From Lingula anatina (Eukaryota; Brachiopoda; Lingulata; Lingulida; Lingulidae), in NCBI RefSeq assembly GCF_001039355.2, contig NW_019775683.1:121507-185506 (forward strand): a stretch of DNA of 64,000 bases. Direction: 5' to 3'. The stretch's first letter is position 1. Each line of letters starts with the position of its first letter. The notes below the pieces were generated by a model. The model did no database searches. It was not told the origin of the DNA and saw only the letters and a program-made list of their open reading frames with translations. The position numbers and the translations under genes were made by a program. This document shows, piece after piece, positions 23,098 through 35,792 of this stretch.

Positions 23098-25404
23098 GAA
23101 TTCTCTATCACACAAAGACAGGGAATTGTAAATATACTTCCTAAACCAAACAAACCAAGAGAACATCTAAAAAACTGGAGACCAATCACGCTACTAAATG
23201 TAACCCATAAGATCATCTACAGTTGTATAGCAAATAGAATAAAACCGATCCTCTCAGAAATATTTCATGAAAACCAAAAAAGGATTTTTGTCAGGCAGAT
23301 TTATCGGGGAGAATACAACAATAACTTACGACATAATTGAGGCCTGTAAAAATTATAATGTACCTGGAATGATTCTTCTCATTGATTTTGAAAAGGCATT
23401 TGACTAGATTTCATGGAGGTTTATTTATCAAGTTCTAAAGTACTTCAATTTTGGCCATGATCCCATACGATGGGTAAAAACAATGAACCAAAATGTTAAC
23501 CTTTGCGTTATTCAGAACGGCTTTTTTCTACCTTCTTTAAGATAGGGCGCTGATGCAGGCTAGGAGACCCCGTCTCACCATATTTATTTAATCTATGTGC
23601 AGAAATTATGCCCATTTTTTTAAGAAATAGTACAAACGTTAAAGGAATTCGTATCAAAGAAAAAGTACGCAGATGGATGGTGATATATCTTGATGGCACA
23701 GAAAAAAACTTGAAAAGTACTCTCGATCAATTAGAACGTATTTCAAAATTTCAGGCTTGAAACCTAACATAGAAAAAACAAAAGCAATTAGGGTCGGGTC
23801 CAAACGTGGTTCAGATGAGGTTCTTTGCCCCGAATATAATCTGCAGTGGACAAATAGCAATTTTGTGACTTTAGGTATAACACTTAATGCAAATCTGGAA
23901 AATATTGAAGACTTAAATTATTCGGATAGACTATTGGAAGTTGAAAAGGAAATAACGTGTTGGAATAAGAGAAATTCAACTCCTTTGGGAAAAGTAACAG
24001 TAGTGAAAACTCTACTTTTATCCAAATTTACTCACTTATTTTTTCCTTACCTAAACCAAAAGATGAAACGATAAAAAGATTGGAAGGCATGTTTTTTAAA
24101 TTTATTTGGAACAACAAAATGGATAGGATAGCTAGGAAGGTGCTTATTCAACCAATAGAATGTGGAGGTTGTCGAATGATTGACATAGAAACGTTTATAA
24201 AAAGCTTAAAATTAACTTGGATAAGGAAGCTAATGACAAAAAATGAAACGGAATGGATTAGACTTATGATAGATGCACAAAATATTAACATAAATCGACT
24301 TATTGATCGGGGAGACTTATACTTGGTTAGGTGTGCGGAAAACATGACCAATTGTGTCTGGAAAGAAATAGTTCTCTATCTTGCAGATTTTAAAAAGAGA
24401 TACAGGGGTATCTCGAGTTCAGATAAAAGATATTAAAAAAAAAAAAAACTATATGGAATAGTTCAGAGGTGATGTTGGATAATAATAATATTTATTTCAA
24501 GTCTTGGAATGACATGGGTGTAAATATAGTAAATGAACTGTTTGAAAATAGTGGAAAACTGCATTCTTTTGAAACCTTTAGTTCCCATATTAAATGTCCG
24601 TTAACATTATTTCTCGGAGTTAAGACTGCAATTACACAACGGTGACCAAAGCTAAGGGCAGAAACCGTCAAATTGGCGCTACCCTACAGACCTACATGTA
24701 AATTCATAGAAATAATCTGTAAAGAACCTAAGGGTTCGCGGTCAATATATGATATATTGATTAATAATGCGTATTGTAAACCGATCTCTGAGGCTAAATG
24801 GGAGAAGGAAATAGATATTGATGAAAATTTAGACTGGACCTTGATAAATAAAAATATTTTCTACTTTACGAAAGAAACGACTTTAAGATGGTTTCAATAT
24901 AGAATAGTACATAGAATTATAGCAACAAATGAATTTCTAAAGATAATTAAGGTTAAAGATAGCTCATTGTGTTCTTTCTGTGAAAAGGAAAATGAAAGCA
25001 TTGAACATGTGTTCATTTATTGTGATTTTGTTCAACCGCTATGGGAAGATTAAAAAAATTTGATAAATGAGACTTTTTTAGCAGATATATTGTTTTTGAA
25101 AAATGATACACAAATGTGCAGCCATTAATATACTCATACTGGTAACGAAGTATTATACATATGGAAAAAGAATGAATGAAAAAAAAAAAGATTTTCAATG
25201 TCTACAAAATAAACTAAAAAATTATTTCAAAATGGAAAAATACATGTACATAAGTAATGGAAAATATGTAGAATATATTGAACGGTGGAATTTGTTAGTT
25301 AATGTATTTCAGTGACCTCCTTACATTGTGTTTATTTCCCACTGTACATATGTTTAAATATGTTTATGATGATTGATATTACTGATATTATTGACAAGAT
25401 TTTG
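23098..25404 (+). mobile_element. Degenerate non-LTR retrotransposon (L1/Tx1-like), 5'-truncated
   Basis: Reverse-transcriptase blocks read across several frames. NWRPITLLN and QKGFLSGRFIGENT-type motifs are near 23170-23310. LIDFEKAFD (motif A, catalytic Asp) is at about 23376-23404, followed by an in-frame TAG. A decayed YADD box (YADG) lies near 23668. The thumb/connection region follows (24080-24436; FKFIWNNK then CGGCRMID, the GG-x-x-x-D pattern typical of L1-like elements). The C-terminal zinc-binding motif CSFCEKENESIEHVFIYC is at 24969-25023. Multiple stops and frameshifts make it inactive. It is flanked by a perfect 14-bp target duplication, and the 3' end lacks poly-A. The 5' part including the endonuclease is missing. 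Confidence 0.85.
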
Positions 25405-25418
25405 TATCTCTCTGAGGC
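25405..25418. repeat. Right target-site duplication of LINE
   Basis: Exact copy of TATCTCTCTGAGGC at 23084-23097; sequence to the right continues the spacer as in unit 2 (CAATGTAAAGTA versus CATTGTTAAGTA). Confidence 0.85.
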
Positions 25419-28019
25419 AATGTAAAGTACATGTAAATACATTTTTGAAAGGTAGTTTCTTATAACTACATGTACTTATATTTTGGCCATTTCATGCAGA
25501 GAAAACGATCTTTTTGTACATAACGTTCACGTACACAATTGTTAGTATAATAAAATTGTCCTTCATCTTTATTTGGTAAGATTTGTGAATTGCAGTAGGT
25601 GAGCTTGCACAGCAGTCACGATATATGGGTGTGTATTTTTACAGTCTGCAGAAGTGTTTCCTTTCGTTTTAACGTTGTCTGTGTGAGTGCGTGTGAGCAA
25701 CTGTGCCCCATGTCCTGGACAGTTGCAACCTTTATCCCTCACCTGTTTGTAAACGGTCGGCTGCTCTGCCTTTTCATATATATGTATTATTGAATATATA
25801 TTTTTTTATAACGAGAAAGAGACATGTAGGCAGAATGAAGTCTTCTATGATATCGCACTTCCACCGCGTTAAGATTTTTGCAAATTGTGCAACAGAAATA
25901 TGTCTTGATGTAGAAACAAAGGGGTTGGCTATGAAACGCATGCTGGTTAATACAGGAGAGGATGGTCTTATCACGAAGAAACATTTGAGTCACGAAGTAG
26001 GGATCACACACCTAAAAAAGCGAACCTTTTATCATGTAAAATGATTCTTTTAAAAATAAAAACCGTAAATTGGGAGGTAGACATTGCCAAAAGAGTCGAA
26101 GGAAATTTTTATGTACATTGATCAACTTCATTATTTCTCATATTGAAGCTAGTGCCTTATTTATCTACCAACATGCCCCTGTTTGGAAGAGACGAGATCG
26201 ATAGCTTATGGCCCATTGGGAAACGAGTATTGGTCTTTAATGACAGGAAAACCACTCTTTTTTGCCAGAAAAGGTCAGCTGTCACGCTGTTTTTGGTTTA
26301 GAATAAACATTTGTTAGTCAATTCGAATTATAACAAATGTTTCTAATTCTTCTTAGTATTATATTGTAAGGTTTAAATTCACAGATCGAGAAGAAGTAAA
26401 CAGCATGAGTTGTGGATTTCCAGACAGCCTTATTCCAACTGCCTAAGTTCTTTTAAGAAACTTAAACTTTTCCAAACTTAAAAGTCTTAAGTCATAAGTC
26501 GAAAGAGTGTATAATTTACACACCACCCAGATTTACTTTACATGCCTTTTTGACATATTACCTATAAAGATAAGATATTATCTAGTCTCACGTTACAACT
26601 GTCACGAGAAGGGCGCGGCATCTTAGGAGGCGTGGGGCATGCTTAGGGGCGCCATCGCGTCCCTTACAATATCAAAAGTATGCATGTATAGGTCCAGTAA
26701 ATCCACAGATATTGGTATAACATTTATACTTAAGACCCCCCCCCCCAAGACGAGAATTACCTATAAATGTTTAAACTGACGAAATTGCCAGTTCCAAGCC
26801 ATGCATAACGTAATATCTGATCTCATCATATGATCTATTACATTCGCACAGGTGGTATACTGCTTTTATAATGATGATGTTTACCGAGAACGAAATTACA
26901 CAATTGGTACATTTGCTGGCTCTTTAAGCTACGTTAGACGTGTCATGAAAATAATAACATGGCTCTGTTTCAGAAGATTTACTGTAAGAGAATTACAATG
27001 AAAATTAAAATTAAAGTATATTTATAATTAAGAAATGCATGTGTACAGGATTTGTTCTCATTATAAATGGAGAATAATATTTTGAAACACGTTAAGCTCT
27101 GCTGGAGATTAATCACTTAATTAATTTTCACTTTTCGGGAACTAAATATGTTATTATGACACGCCATCAAAACTTTGCTTTGGAGAGCGTACACTGGCAA
27201 TTGTCTCAGTCGCATAGCTGTGATTTGTTTTTAAAGTCATTCTGATTTAAATTCTTCAATGTGACTAAAGCAGGATTTAATAACTTTAAGTCAAAGTTTA
27301 ATTTTTACCTGAAAATGATGCCTCAATAGCCCATAAAAACTAGTTTGGTAAAATATGTTGGAAAAAATAACAGATATTTTGGTTAAGCTGTTTAGACTCA
27401 CTCTTCACATAACTAGTTAAAACATTAAAACAAGTGAATTAGTGAATTACACTTATTGAAGTTAGATTTCTCTGCAAGTGTTATGGTGTCGACAACGCCT
27501 AGTTAAAGCTTTCAAACGTGTATTTATCAACTTACTTTTTACACAAAAACAAGAGTATTAAACCTTATATCTCCGTACGGATCACACATTCACCCGTTTT
27601 TCGTCACATTCTCTTTTGCGTGATCAAATGAATTTTGATTTATGATTTGTCAATAACATGCTGAATATATTGTTATAGCCAATATCTGTGAGCCTTGTTT
27701 TCAGTTAAACATCTAGAATATTGAATCCCTTGCAAATCATACTTGGATAGTTCGCAAAGTCCTGTCTGCAGTTGTCACATGTATACACGTTATAAAAAAT
27801 TACATTTTGATTGAGAGATTATCCAATCAAATAGAACTTTAAGTGACTTTGACATTTTTCGTTACAATTAGTTTCTGAAAATTTTGTTCAAGGGACTTTC
27901 ATATGCAAAGGTGTATATTTCTATTGGTCATCTTGGATATTTATAGTTGCCCAAGGTTGCTAAAGTGGTAACCAATATCAATTTGTTTAGGACCCCATGG
28001 AACCCCGAATCAAGAAAAA
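25419..28019. repeat. Duplicated intergenic block, unit 3
   Basis: No gene. Aligns with units 1 and 2 (GCACAGCAGTCACGATAT near 25607, GGCAATTGTCTCAGTCGCA near 27196) and is nearly identical to 28998-31567. It contains a GC-rich island, AGAAGGGCGCGGCATCTTAG, at about 26603, absent from units 1 and 2. It ends at the single N at 28020. Confidence 0.75.
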
Positions 28020-28020
28020 N

Positions 28021-28983
28021 TATTAAAAAAAAAAAAAAAAAACTATATGGAATAGTTCAGAGGTGATGTTGGATAATAATAATATTTATTTCAAGTCTTG
28101 GAATGACATGGGTGTCAATATAGTAAATGACCTGTTTGAAAATAGTGGAAAACTGCATTCTTTTGAAACCTTTAGTTCCCATATTAAATGTCCGTTTACA
28201 TTATTTCTCGGAGTTAAGACTGCAATTACACAGCGGTGACCAAAGCTAAGGGCAGAAACCGTCAAATTGGCGCTACCCTACAGACCTACATGTAAATTCA
28301 TAACCTAAGGGTTCGCGGTCAATATATGATATATTGATTAATAATGCGTATTGTAAACCGGCCTCTGAGGCTAAATGGGAGAAGGAAATAGATATTGATG
28401 AAAATTTAGACTGGACCTTGATAAATAAAAATATTTTCTACTTTACGAAAGAAACGACTTTAAGATGGTTTCAATATAGAATAGTACATAGAATTATTGC
28501 AACAAATGAATTTCTAAAGATAATTAAGGTTAAAGATAGCTCATTGTGTTCTTTCTGTGAAAAGGAAAATGAAAGCATTGAACATGTGTTCTTTTATTGT
28601 GATTTTGTTCAACCGCTATGGGAAGATTTAAAAAAATTAATAAATGAGATTTTTCTTTAGCAGATATATTGTTTTTGAAAAATGATACAAAATGTGCAGC
28701 CATTAATATACTCATACTGGTAACGAAGTATTATATATATGGAAAAAGAATGAATGAAAAAAAAAATAGATTTTCAATGTCTACAAAATAAACTAAAACA
28801 TTATTTCAAAATGGAAAAATACATGTACATAAGTAATGGAAACTATGTAGAATATATTGAACGGTGGAATTTGTTAGTTAATGTATTTCAGTGACCTCCT
28901 TACATTGTGTTTATTTCCCACTGTACATATGTTTAAATATGTTTATGATGATTGATATTACTGATATTATTGACAAGATTTTG
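28021..28983 (+). mobile_element. Second copy of the LINE 3' end
   Basis: Near-identical to 24431-25404, with the C-terminal domain open from 28334 to 28660 and the same CSFCEKENESIEHVFFYC zinc-binding motif. It is followed by TATCTTTCTGAGGC at 28984-28997, the target duplication with one change. Its 5' part is absent because the sequence begins at the N. It differs from copy 1 by a small deletion just before CCTAAGGGTTCGCGG. Confidence 0.8.
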
Positions 28984-28997
28984 TATCTTTCTGAGGC

Positions 28998-31900
28998 AAT
29001 GTAAAGTACATGTAAATACATTTTTGAAAGGTAGTTTCTTCTAACTACATGTACTTATATCTTGGCCATTTCATGCAGAGAAAACGATCTTTTTGTACAT
29101 AACGTTCACGTACACAATTGTTAGTATAATAAAATTGTCCTTCATCTTTATTTGGTAAGATTTGTGAATTGCAGTAGGTAAGCTTGCACAGCAGTCACGA
29201 TATATGGGTGTGTATTTTTACAGTCTGCAGAAGTGTTTCCTTTCGTTTTAACATTGTCTGTGTGAGTGCGTGTGAGCAACTGTGCCCCATGTCCTGGACA
29301 GTTGCAACCTTTATCCCTCACCTGTTTGTAAACGGTCGGTTGCTCTGCCTTTTCATATATATGTATTATTGAATATATATTTTTTATCACGAGAAAGAGA
29401 CATGTAGGCAGAATGAAGTCTTCTATGATATCGCACTTCTACCGCGTTAAGATTTTTGCAAATTGTGCAACAGAAATATGTCTTGATGTAGAAACAAAGG
29501 GGTTAGCTATGAAACGCATGCTGGTTAATACAGAAGAGGATGTTCTTATCACGAAGAAACATTTGAGTCACGAAGTAGGGATCACACACCTAAAAAAGCG
29601 AACCTTTTAAAAATAAAAACCGTAAATTGGGAGGTAGACATTGCCAAAAGAGTCGAAGGAAATTTTTATGTACATTGATCAACTTCATTATTTCTCAAAT
29701 TGAAGCTAGTGCCTTATTTATCTACCAACATGCCCCCGTTTGGAAGAGGCGAGATCGATATCTTATGGCCCATTGGGAAACGAGTATTGGTCTTTAATGA
29801 CAGGAAAACCACTCTTTTTTTGCCAGAAAAGGTCAGCTGTCACGCTGTTTTTGGTTTAGAATAAACATTTGTTAGTCAATTCGAATTATAACAAATGTTT
29901 CTAATTCTTCTTAGTATCATTATATTGAAAGGTATTAAATTCACAGATCGAGAAGAAGTAAACAGCATGAGTTGTGGATTTCTAAACAGCTTTATTCCCA
30001 CTGCCTAAGTTCTTAAGTCTTAAGTCATAAGTCGAAAGAGTGTATAATTTACACACCACCCAGATTTACTTTACATGCCTTATTGACATATTACCTATAA
30101 AGATAAAATATTATCTAGTCTCACGTTACAACTGTCACGAGAAGGGCGCGGCATCTTAGGAGGCGTGGGGCATGCTTAGGGGCGCCATCGCGTCCCTTAC
30201 AATATCAAAAGTATGCATGTATAGGTCCAGTAAATCCACAGATATTGGTATAACATTTATATTTAAGACCCCCCCCCCCCGAGACGAGAATTACCTATAA
30301 ATGTTTAAACTGATGAAATTGCCAATTCCAAGCCATGCATAACGTAATATCTAATCTCACCATATGATCTATTACATTCGCACAGGTGGTATACTGCTTT
30401 TATAATGATGATGTTTACCGAGAACGAAATTACACAATTGGTACATTTGCTGGCTCTTTAAGCTACGTTAGACGTGTCATGAAAATAATAACATGGCTCT
30501 GTTTCAGAAGATTTACTGTAAGAGAATTACAATGAAAATTAAAATTAAAGTATATTTATAATTAAGAAATACATGTGTACAGGATTTGTTCTCATTATAA
30601 ATGGAGAATAATATTTTGAAACACGTTAAGCTCTGCTGGAGTTTAATCACTTAATTAATTTTCACTTTTCGGGAACTAAATATGTTATTATGACACGCCA
30701 TCAAAACTTTGCTTTGGAGAGCGTACACTGGCAATTGTCTCAGTCGCATAGCTGTGATTTGTTTTTAAAGTCATTCTGAATTACAATTCTTCAATGTGAC
30801 TATAGCAGGATTTAATAACTTTAAGTCAAAGTTTAATTTTAACCTGAAAATGATGCCTCAATAGCCCATAAAAACTAGTTTGGTAAAATAGTCGAAACCA
30901 AACTTATCACAATGTTGGAAAAAAAAAAAGATATTTTGGTTAAGTTGTTTAGACTCACTCTTCACATAACTAGTTAAAACATTAAAACAAGTCAATTACA
31001 CTTATTGAAGTTAGATTTCTCTGCAAGTGTTATGGTGTCGACGACGCCTAGTTGAAGCTTTCAAACGTGTATTTATCAACTTACTTTTTACACAAAAACA
31101 AGAGCATTAAAACTTATATCTCCGTACGGATCACACATTCACCCGTTTTTCGTCACATCCTCTTTTGCGGGATCAAATGAATTTTGATTTATGATTTGTC
31201 AATAACATACTGAATATATTGTTATAGCCAATATCTGTGAGCCTTGTTTTCAGTTAAACATCTAGAATATTGAATCCCTTGCAAATCATACTTGGATAGT
31301 TCGCAAAGTCCTGTCTGCAGTTGTCGCATGTATACACGTTATAAAAAAATTACATTTTGATTGAGAGATTATCCAATCAAATAGAACTTTAAGTGACTTT
31401 GACATTTTTCGCTACAATTAGTTTCTGAAAATTTTGTTCAAGGGACTTTCATATGCAAAGGTGTATATTTCTATTGGTCATCTTGGATATTTATAGTTGC
31501 CCAAGGTTGCTAAAGTGGTAACCAATATCAATTTGTTTAGGACCCCATGGAACCCCGAATCAAGAAAGACCACTCTTGGAAAAAAATTTCGCTTCGACTA
31601 TAACATTACATTTTAGCTCAACGAAAATGTCCCGATGGAGCCATTGATATATTTTTTCAAATAAATCGAAAACTATCTATACCCGGTATAGCTATGAGAG
31701 CTCTCGTCCAATAATTTAGGCATGAATTAACACCAACAGAGTGCATGTTGATCGTGACCAAAATTAATGTATGATTAGAGAATGTGCGAGACTGTTCTAA
31801 GCCTTTTTCTCGCCTGATTACAGCTTCAGTCATTTAATGATATGGACATAACAGCCACCTGTTGGGTGTGGACGAGATTGCCCCTCAAGATCGCTCATTT

Positions 31901-32860
31901 TGACTGATAAGAATTCATCCCAATAAATGGGCAAGATGAAACGAAAATAGTAGAATATACTCAGTCCATAGCTTAAGCCTCACGTGGTAAAAAATACTAA
32001 GATTGAGACAGACCCGAGCTCCATAGATCGCGGGAAATTCTCTTCTATCTGCATCTTTAAGGTGGGACACATCAGCATTGGCTACAAGTGCCTTGATAAG
32101 GCATTGGTTGCAGTCAGGATCTTAGGCTGCCATTTAAGGGGTTTCCCCCTTAGAGATTTTTGAAAAATATTTTTTTGGTATTTTGAAACCTTTTCCATAT
32201 TCCTTAATCCTAATCCATCACAAGTCTCCTACTTTTTTTTAGTCTGTGAGAAGATTAGTATCACCGGCGATACAAATATATGTTTATATGTATTGCAGTC
32301 CTTCAATAGCCCCCTTCCCGAAAATCCATTGCTTGATGTTGATCTGAATTTTTATAATTAGAAATACGGTATGTCTGGGTTGATAGAGTAGCAGCTTCAC
32401 TATACACAGGGGAGAAAGAACGTATAAGTCACCATAATTTACAAATATGTTTTTTAAAGATTAAATCTGGACTTATTGCCAAATAGCACAGAAATAGCAT
32501 AGAGTTGCGTTACATTATTTTCATTACTTTTTGTTCTGTATGGTATGGGTGGATAATAAAAGAGAAAATTTACGATCAGAAAGTAGAAGAAGGTGCGGTA
32601 TTAAGTGTGTATTTCCAGCAAGCTACCCTGGATATAATACTAATGTCCATTTTAACTAAATTTATAGATAGTTCACATCTCGTGAAAGCTGCTGTCTATA
32701 TTGTCATTTTGATGTTTTCTCGTGTCATTTGGAACGCTGTGATATTTAAGGCATCGTGCCGTCGATCTTTTTCACTTTATCTTCTTGTGCATAAAAATTA
32801 CAGCTGACATAAAATAGTGCCCGACGAAGAAAACAGAGAACAACATTTGATAATTGTTGT
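28998..32860. repeat. Duplicated intergenic block, unit 4
   Basis: No gene. 28998-31567 duplicates unit 3. 31568-32860 continues with the downstream half also seen in units 1 and 2: GTTGATCGTGACCAAAATTA near 31747, AGCAGCTTCACTATACAC near 32390, TTACAGCTGACATAAAATA near 32799. Confidence 0.75.
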
Positions 32861-33416
32861 GCGTTCCAGCTCCGTTCAGACGTTGTTTTTCTTCCTATAT
32901 AAATGTATTCGTGTGGAACTGTCGAGACGTCCTGTTATTTCACACACAGTAAAGCACGGAACATTCAAACATGAAAACGAAAACAGATTACATCATTTGT
33001 CATTCTTGTCCATCACGAAATTATGAGACAGACCCGAACTCCATAGACCACGGGGAAATCCTCCTCTATCTGCATCTTTAAGGTGTTTTTTACGGAATGG
33101 GCGGATAACAAAAGAGAAACTGTATGATCAGAAGGTAGAAGAAGGTGCGGTTTTTAATGTATTTTCCCAGCATGCTAACCTGGATATAATACTAATGTCC
33201 ATTAATACAGCTGACATGAAATAATGCCTGGCGAAGAAAATGGAAAACAAATTATGATAATTGTTGTGCGTGCCAGCTCTGTGAAGACATTTTGTTCCTT
33301 CCTTCCTTTACGGAATGGGCGGATAATAAAAGAGAAAATTTACGATCAGAAAGTAGGAGAAGGTGCGGTTTTAAATGTATATTCCCAGCATGCTACCCTG
33401 GATATAATTCAATTCA
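32530..33416 (+). repeat. Three tandem partial copies of the promoter-distal spacer
   Basis: The segment containing GGATAATAAAAGAGAAAATTT, CAGAAAGTAGAAGAAGGTGCGG and CTACCCTGGATATAAT occurs at about 32540, 33090 and 33312. Between copies are partial versions of the TTGTTGTGCGT and GCACGGAACATTCAAACATG promoter-proximal motifs. This reads as repeated unequal exchange upstream of the D/E genes. No gene. Confidence 0.65.
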
Positions 33417-34491
33417 ATTCAATTTATTTCTGTACTGGTACATAGATTATCATGACCTTGTACAATATAATATACTGATGACAATACAATTGGTGCATTA
33501 ACATTTCTCTAGTTGGTAATTGTGTAGCCTGTTTGTAAGTGAAAAATATATTCATATCTTTTATATAATCAACAGACGTACTAGGTAAATTATTGGTGAG
33601 ATGAACCTTGGTGTAATTATATATTTACCATATTTATAAAAGCGAGAGGCATATGGATACAATCACATGTTACACAAAAGGAGCGGTTCAAACTTTCAAG
33701 AGAGGGAGAACTACAATTACATAAGAAATGGATAAGTAAATAACACAGACACACAGGTATAAATACTGTGACTCTTGACCATGTGCCATGTTTAGTCCCA
33801 CTGCCGAGTCACTTCTCACAAAAGTGGGACCATACAATGACATTTATTAATATGCTAAGAGTTACCAAGCAGAGCAACTACTTCATTTCTTTTCTTGAAT
33901 GTTTTTATTATAAAATTGGAAAGGGAGACTAAAATATTTTTGCTGGCGCTGTTAAATACTTGGCATAATTGACTGTCTGGTGACCTTGTATCAGCTTTTA
34001 GGGTTGAGATTTTACTTAAAAAGGTGTCTCGGTCTGCTTTGTTCATTGGGCATTGGAATAGAAAATGGTATTCATCTTCAATTACCCCTTGGGTGCACAG
34101 GCGACAGATTCCGTCGCACCTTTCAGTTTTTGGCCTGGTGTGCCGCCCAGTTTCGATGTGGAGTTTACGGTCGCTAAGACGTAGCTTAGCAAGGGTTGAT
34201 AGAGTGTCATAATTTGTTATTTTATCAACATAAGTTGCCTTTTTACATTTTTTGGTTAAGTATATGGAAGAGAGACATTTTACTGTTGGCTTGAAGTTTA
34301 CTATTGCATATTTGGGCATAGTGGTCGATTTGTCTATGTTTGAAAATTGTGGTGAATTTTTTTGGAGGTGACTGGCTAAGCCACATCCCCAAGGCCAAAT
34401 GTGAAAAGGAGTTTTCGGATCCCCTCAGACCATGACATACAAGCCGGTCTGAGGGTGTGGACTGAGGGTGTCAGAGGGTGTCAGTAACTTG
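33417..34491 (-). mobile_element. 5'-truncated non-LTR retrotransposon tail with (TTGAA)n 3' end
   Basis: A minus-strand frame runs from about 34370 to 33855. It contains LRLSDRKLHIETGRHTRPK followed by a zinc-binding segment, CRLCTQGVIEDEYHFLFQCP (C-x2-C-x8-H-x4-C), typical of the C-terminus of invertebrate LINE polymerases. On the minus strand the element ends in a (TTGAA)n tail at 33417-33435. Flanks show it sits inside the repeated spacer; roughly 110 bp of spacer (from GGATATAAT to the ATCGTG at 34500) are missing, so no simple target duplication remains. The LINE clade is not certain. Inactive. Confidence 0.7.
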
Positions 34492-34849
34492 TCAAGGTAT
34501 CGTGTCGTCGATCTTTTTCACTTTATCTTCTTGTGCATAACAATTACAGCTGACATAACAATTACAGCTGGCGAGGAAAAAAGAGAACAAAATTTGATAA
34601 TTTTTGTGCGTTCCATTTCTGTTAAGACATTGTTTTTCTTCCTATATAAATGTATTCGTGTGGAACTGTAGAGACATCCTGTTATTGCACACTTATGCAC
34701 GGAACATGTAAACATGAAAACGAAAACAGATTACATAATTTGTCATTCTTGTCCATCACGAAATTATGAGACAGACCCGAGCTCCATAGATCACGGGAAT
34801 TTCCTTACATTATTTCCTATACTTCGACGTATAACTCCCAGCCAAAGCT

Positions 34850-35094
34850 ATGTTGCTTTTTTTTTTACATTTTTTCCTGTTTGCATTTTTCAACTCAGAT
34901 TTTTTCAGATAAAAATTTATTTAGTAAGAATCCTATCTCCCGTCGAGTGGGTAATATTAAAGAGTTGTCCGGATGTCATTTTAACTTTACAAGGCAATTA
35001 TACGACCAGATGACAGCAACATTAGGATTTCCGGCCAGCTTGACCGAAGTCGCTCTGAAAACGATGGACTCATTGTGTGTCTTTAATTATATTT
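34850..35094 (+). pseudogene. Receptor D: N-terminal exon 1 remnant
   Basis: Begins with the family leader (CCCAGCCAAAGCTATG) and encodes fragments of the A/B/C N-terminus, including SRRVGNIKELSGCHFNFTRQ and QMTATLGFP, ending near TMDSLCVFNY. A T10 run and other indels break the frame after the start codon. The reading frame then fuses to unrelated DNA (35095 on) that is the upstream block of the E/F subfamily. All transmembrane segments are lost. It is the left part of a direct repeat whose right part is D'. Confidence 0.8.
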
Positions 35095-35754
35095 TATTTG
35101 TAATGGTTAATCGTGTCACACCTCTGTGTTTTCCAAGGGCAGTATCATAGTTAGATATTCTGCTATTCAACACAGATATCGTACATTTGGGCGTTTTTGG
35201 TAATAGACGTGAGAGATGACATTATAAGTACACAAAGTGTGGAAATCTTCATATCTCTTTACCTTATTAAAATCAAACAGCGAATCTGACCCACGTCTTT
35301 GTGATTTCTAGGCTTCACTACTGTATTACATGTAGCCTATTGTCAGCCGACGCCGTATAAATCCACCCACACCCTTTCTGGTGACAGTTGGTCGCACCCC
35401 ATCCACGTTTTCGTCTCCAGTGCTTGAGTCCCTGGAACATGAGGTTGTACGCAGCAAGCCCCGGGTATTTAGCACATAGCGGCTAGTTTGCTGAATTCGT
35501 ATTTGTCTGATGTCAGGCAATGCATGGGAGTCACCATAGAGTTCTGGGTTTACCATATGATCCTTTCAGAGAATATTCGGGGCCATCCTAACCAGTACCA
35601 TGTGTGTATTCACTCTCTCTAGTGCCCCCTCCTCTTTTAAACCTCCTCTACATTGGACGGCCTCCTTTGTGCGACCATGAAATGGTATCACTGTATGTGT
35701 AGCGCGTATATGTATGTGTAGCGCGTTTTCAAGACTTACATCATCATCACCATC

Positions 35755-35792
<38 letters not shown>

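Larger units (their letters stand above)
24431..31567. repeat. Two near-identical 3.5-kb direct repeats abutting a single N
   Basis: Copy 1 is 24431-28019 and copy 2 is 28021-31567. Copy 2 begins (TATTAAAAAA) at an internal point of the LINE and copy 1 ends (AATCAAGAAAAA) exactly where copy 2 continues with AATCAAGAAAG. Only scattered substitutions and small indels separate them. The exact meeting at an N is what two overlapping, unmerged contigs or haplotypes would give. Confidence 0.75.

Noticed and set aside
35326-35556. 76-codon minus-strand frame repeated at 37551-37781
   Set aside because: Repetition follows from the direct duplication of the block; the inverted F copy does not preserve it, and no domain is seen.
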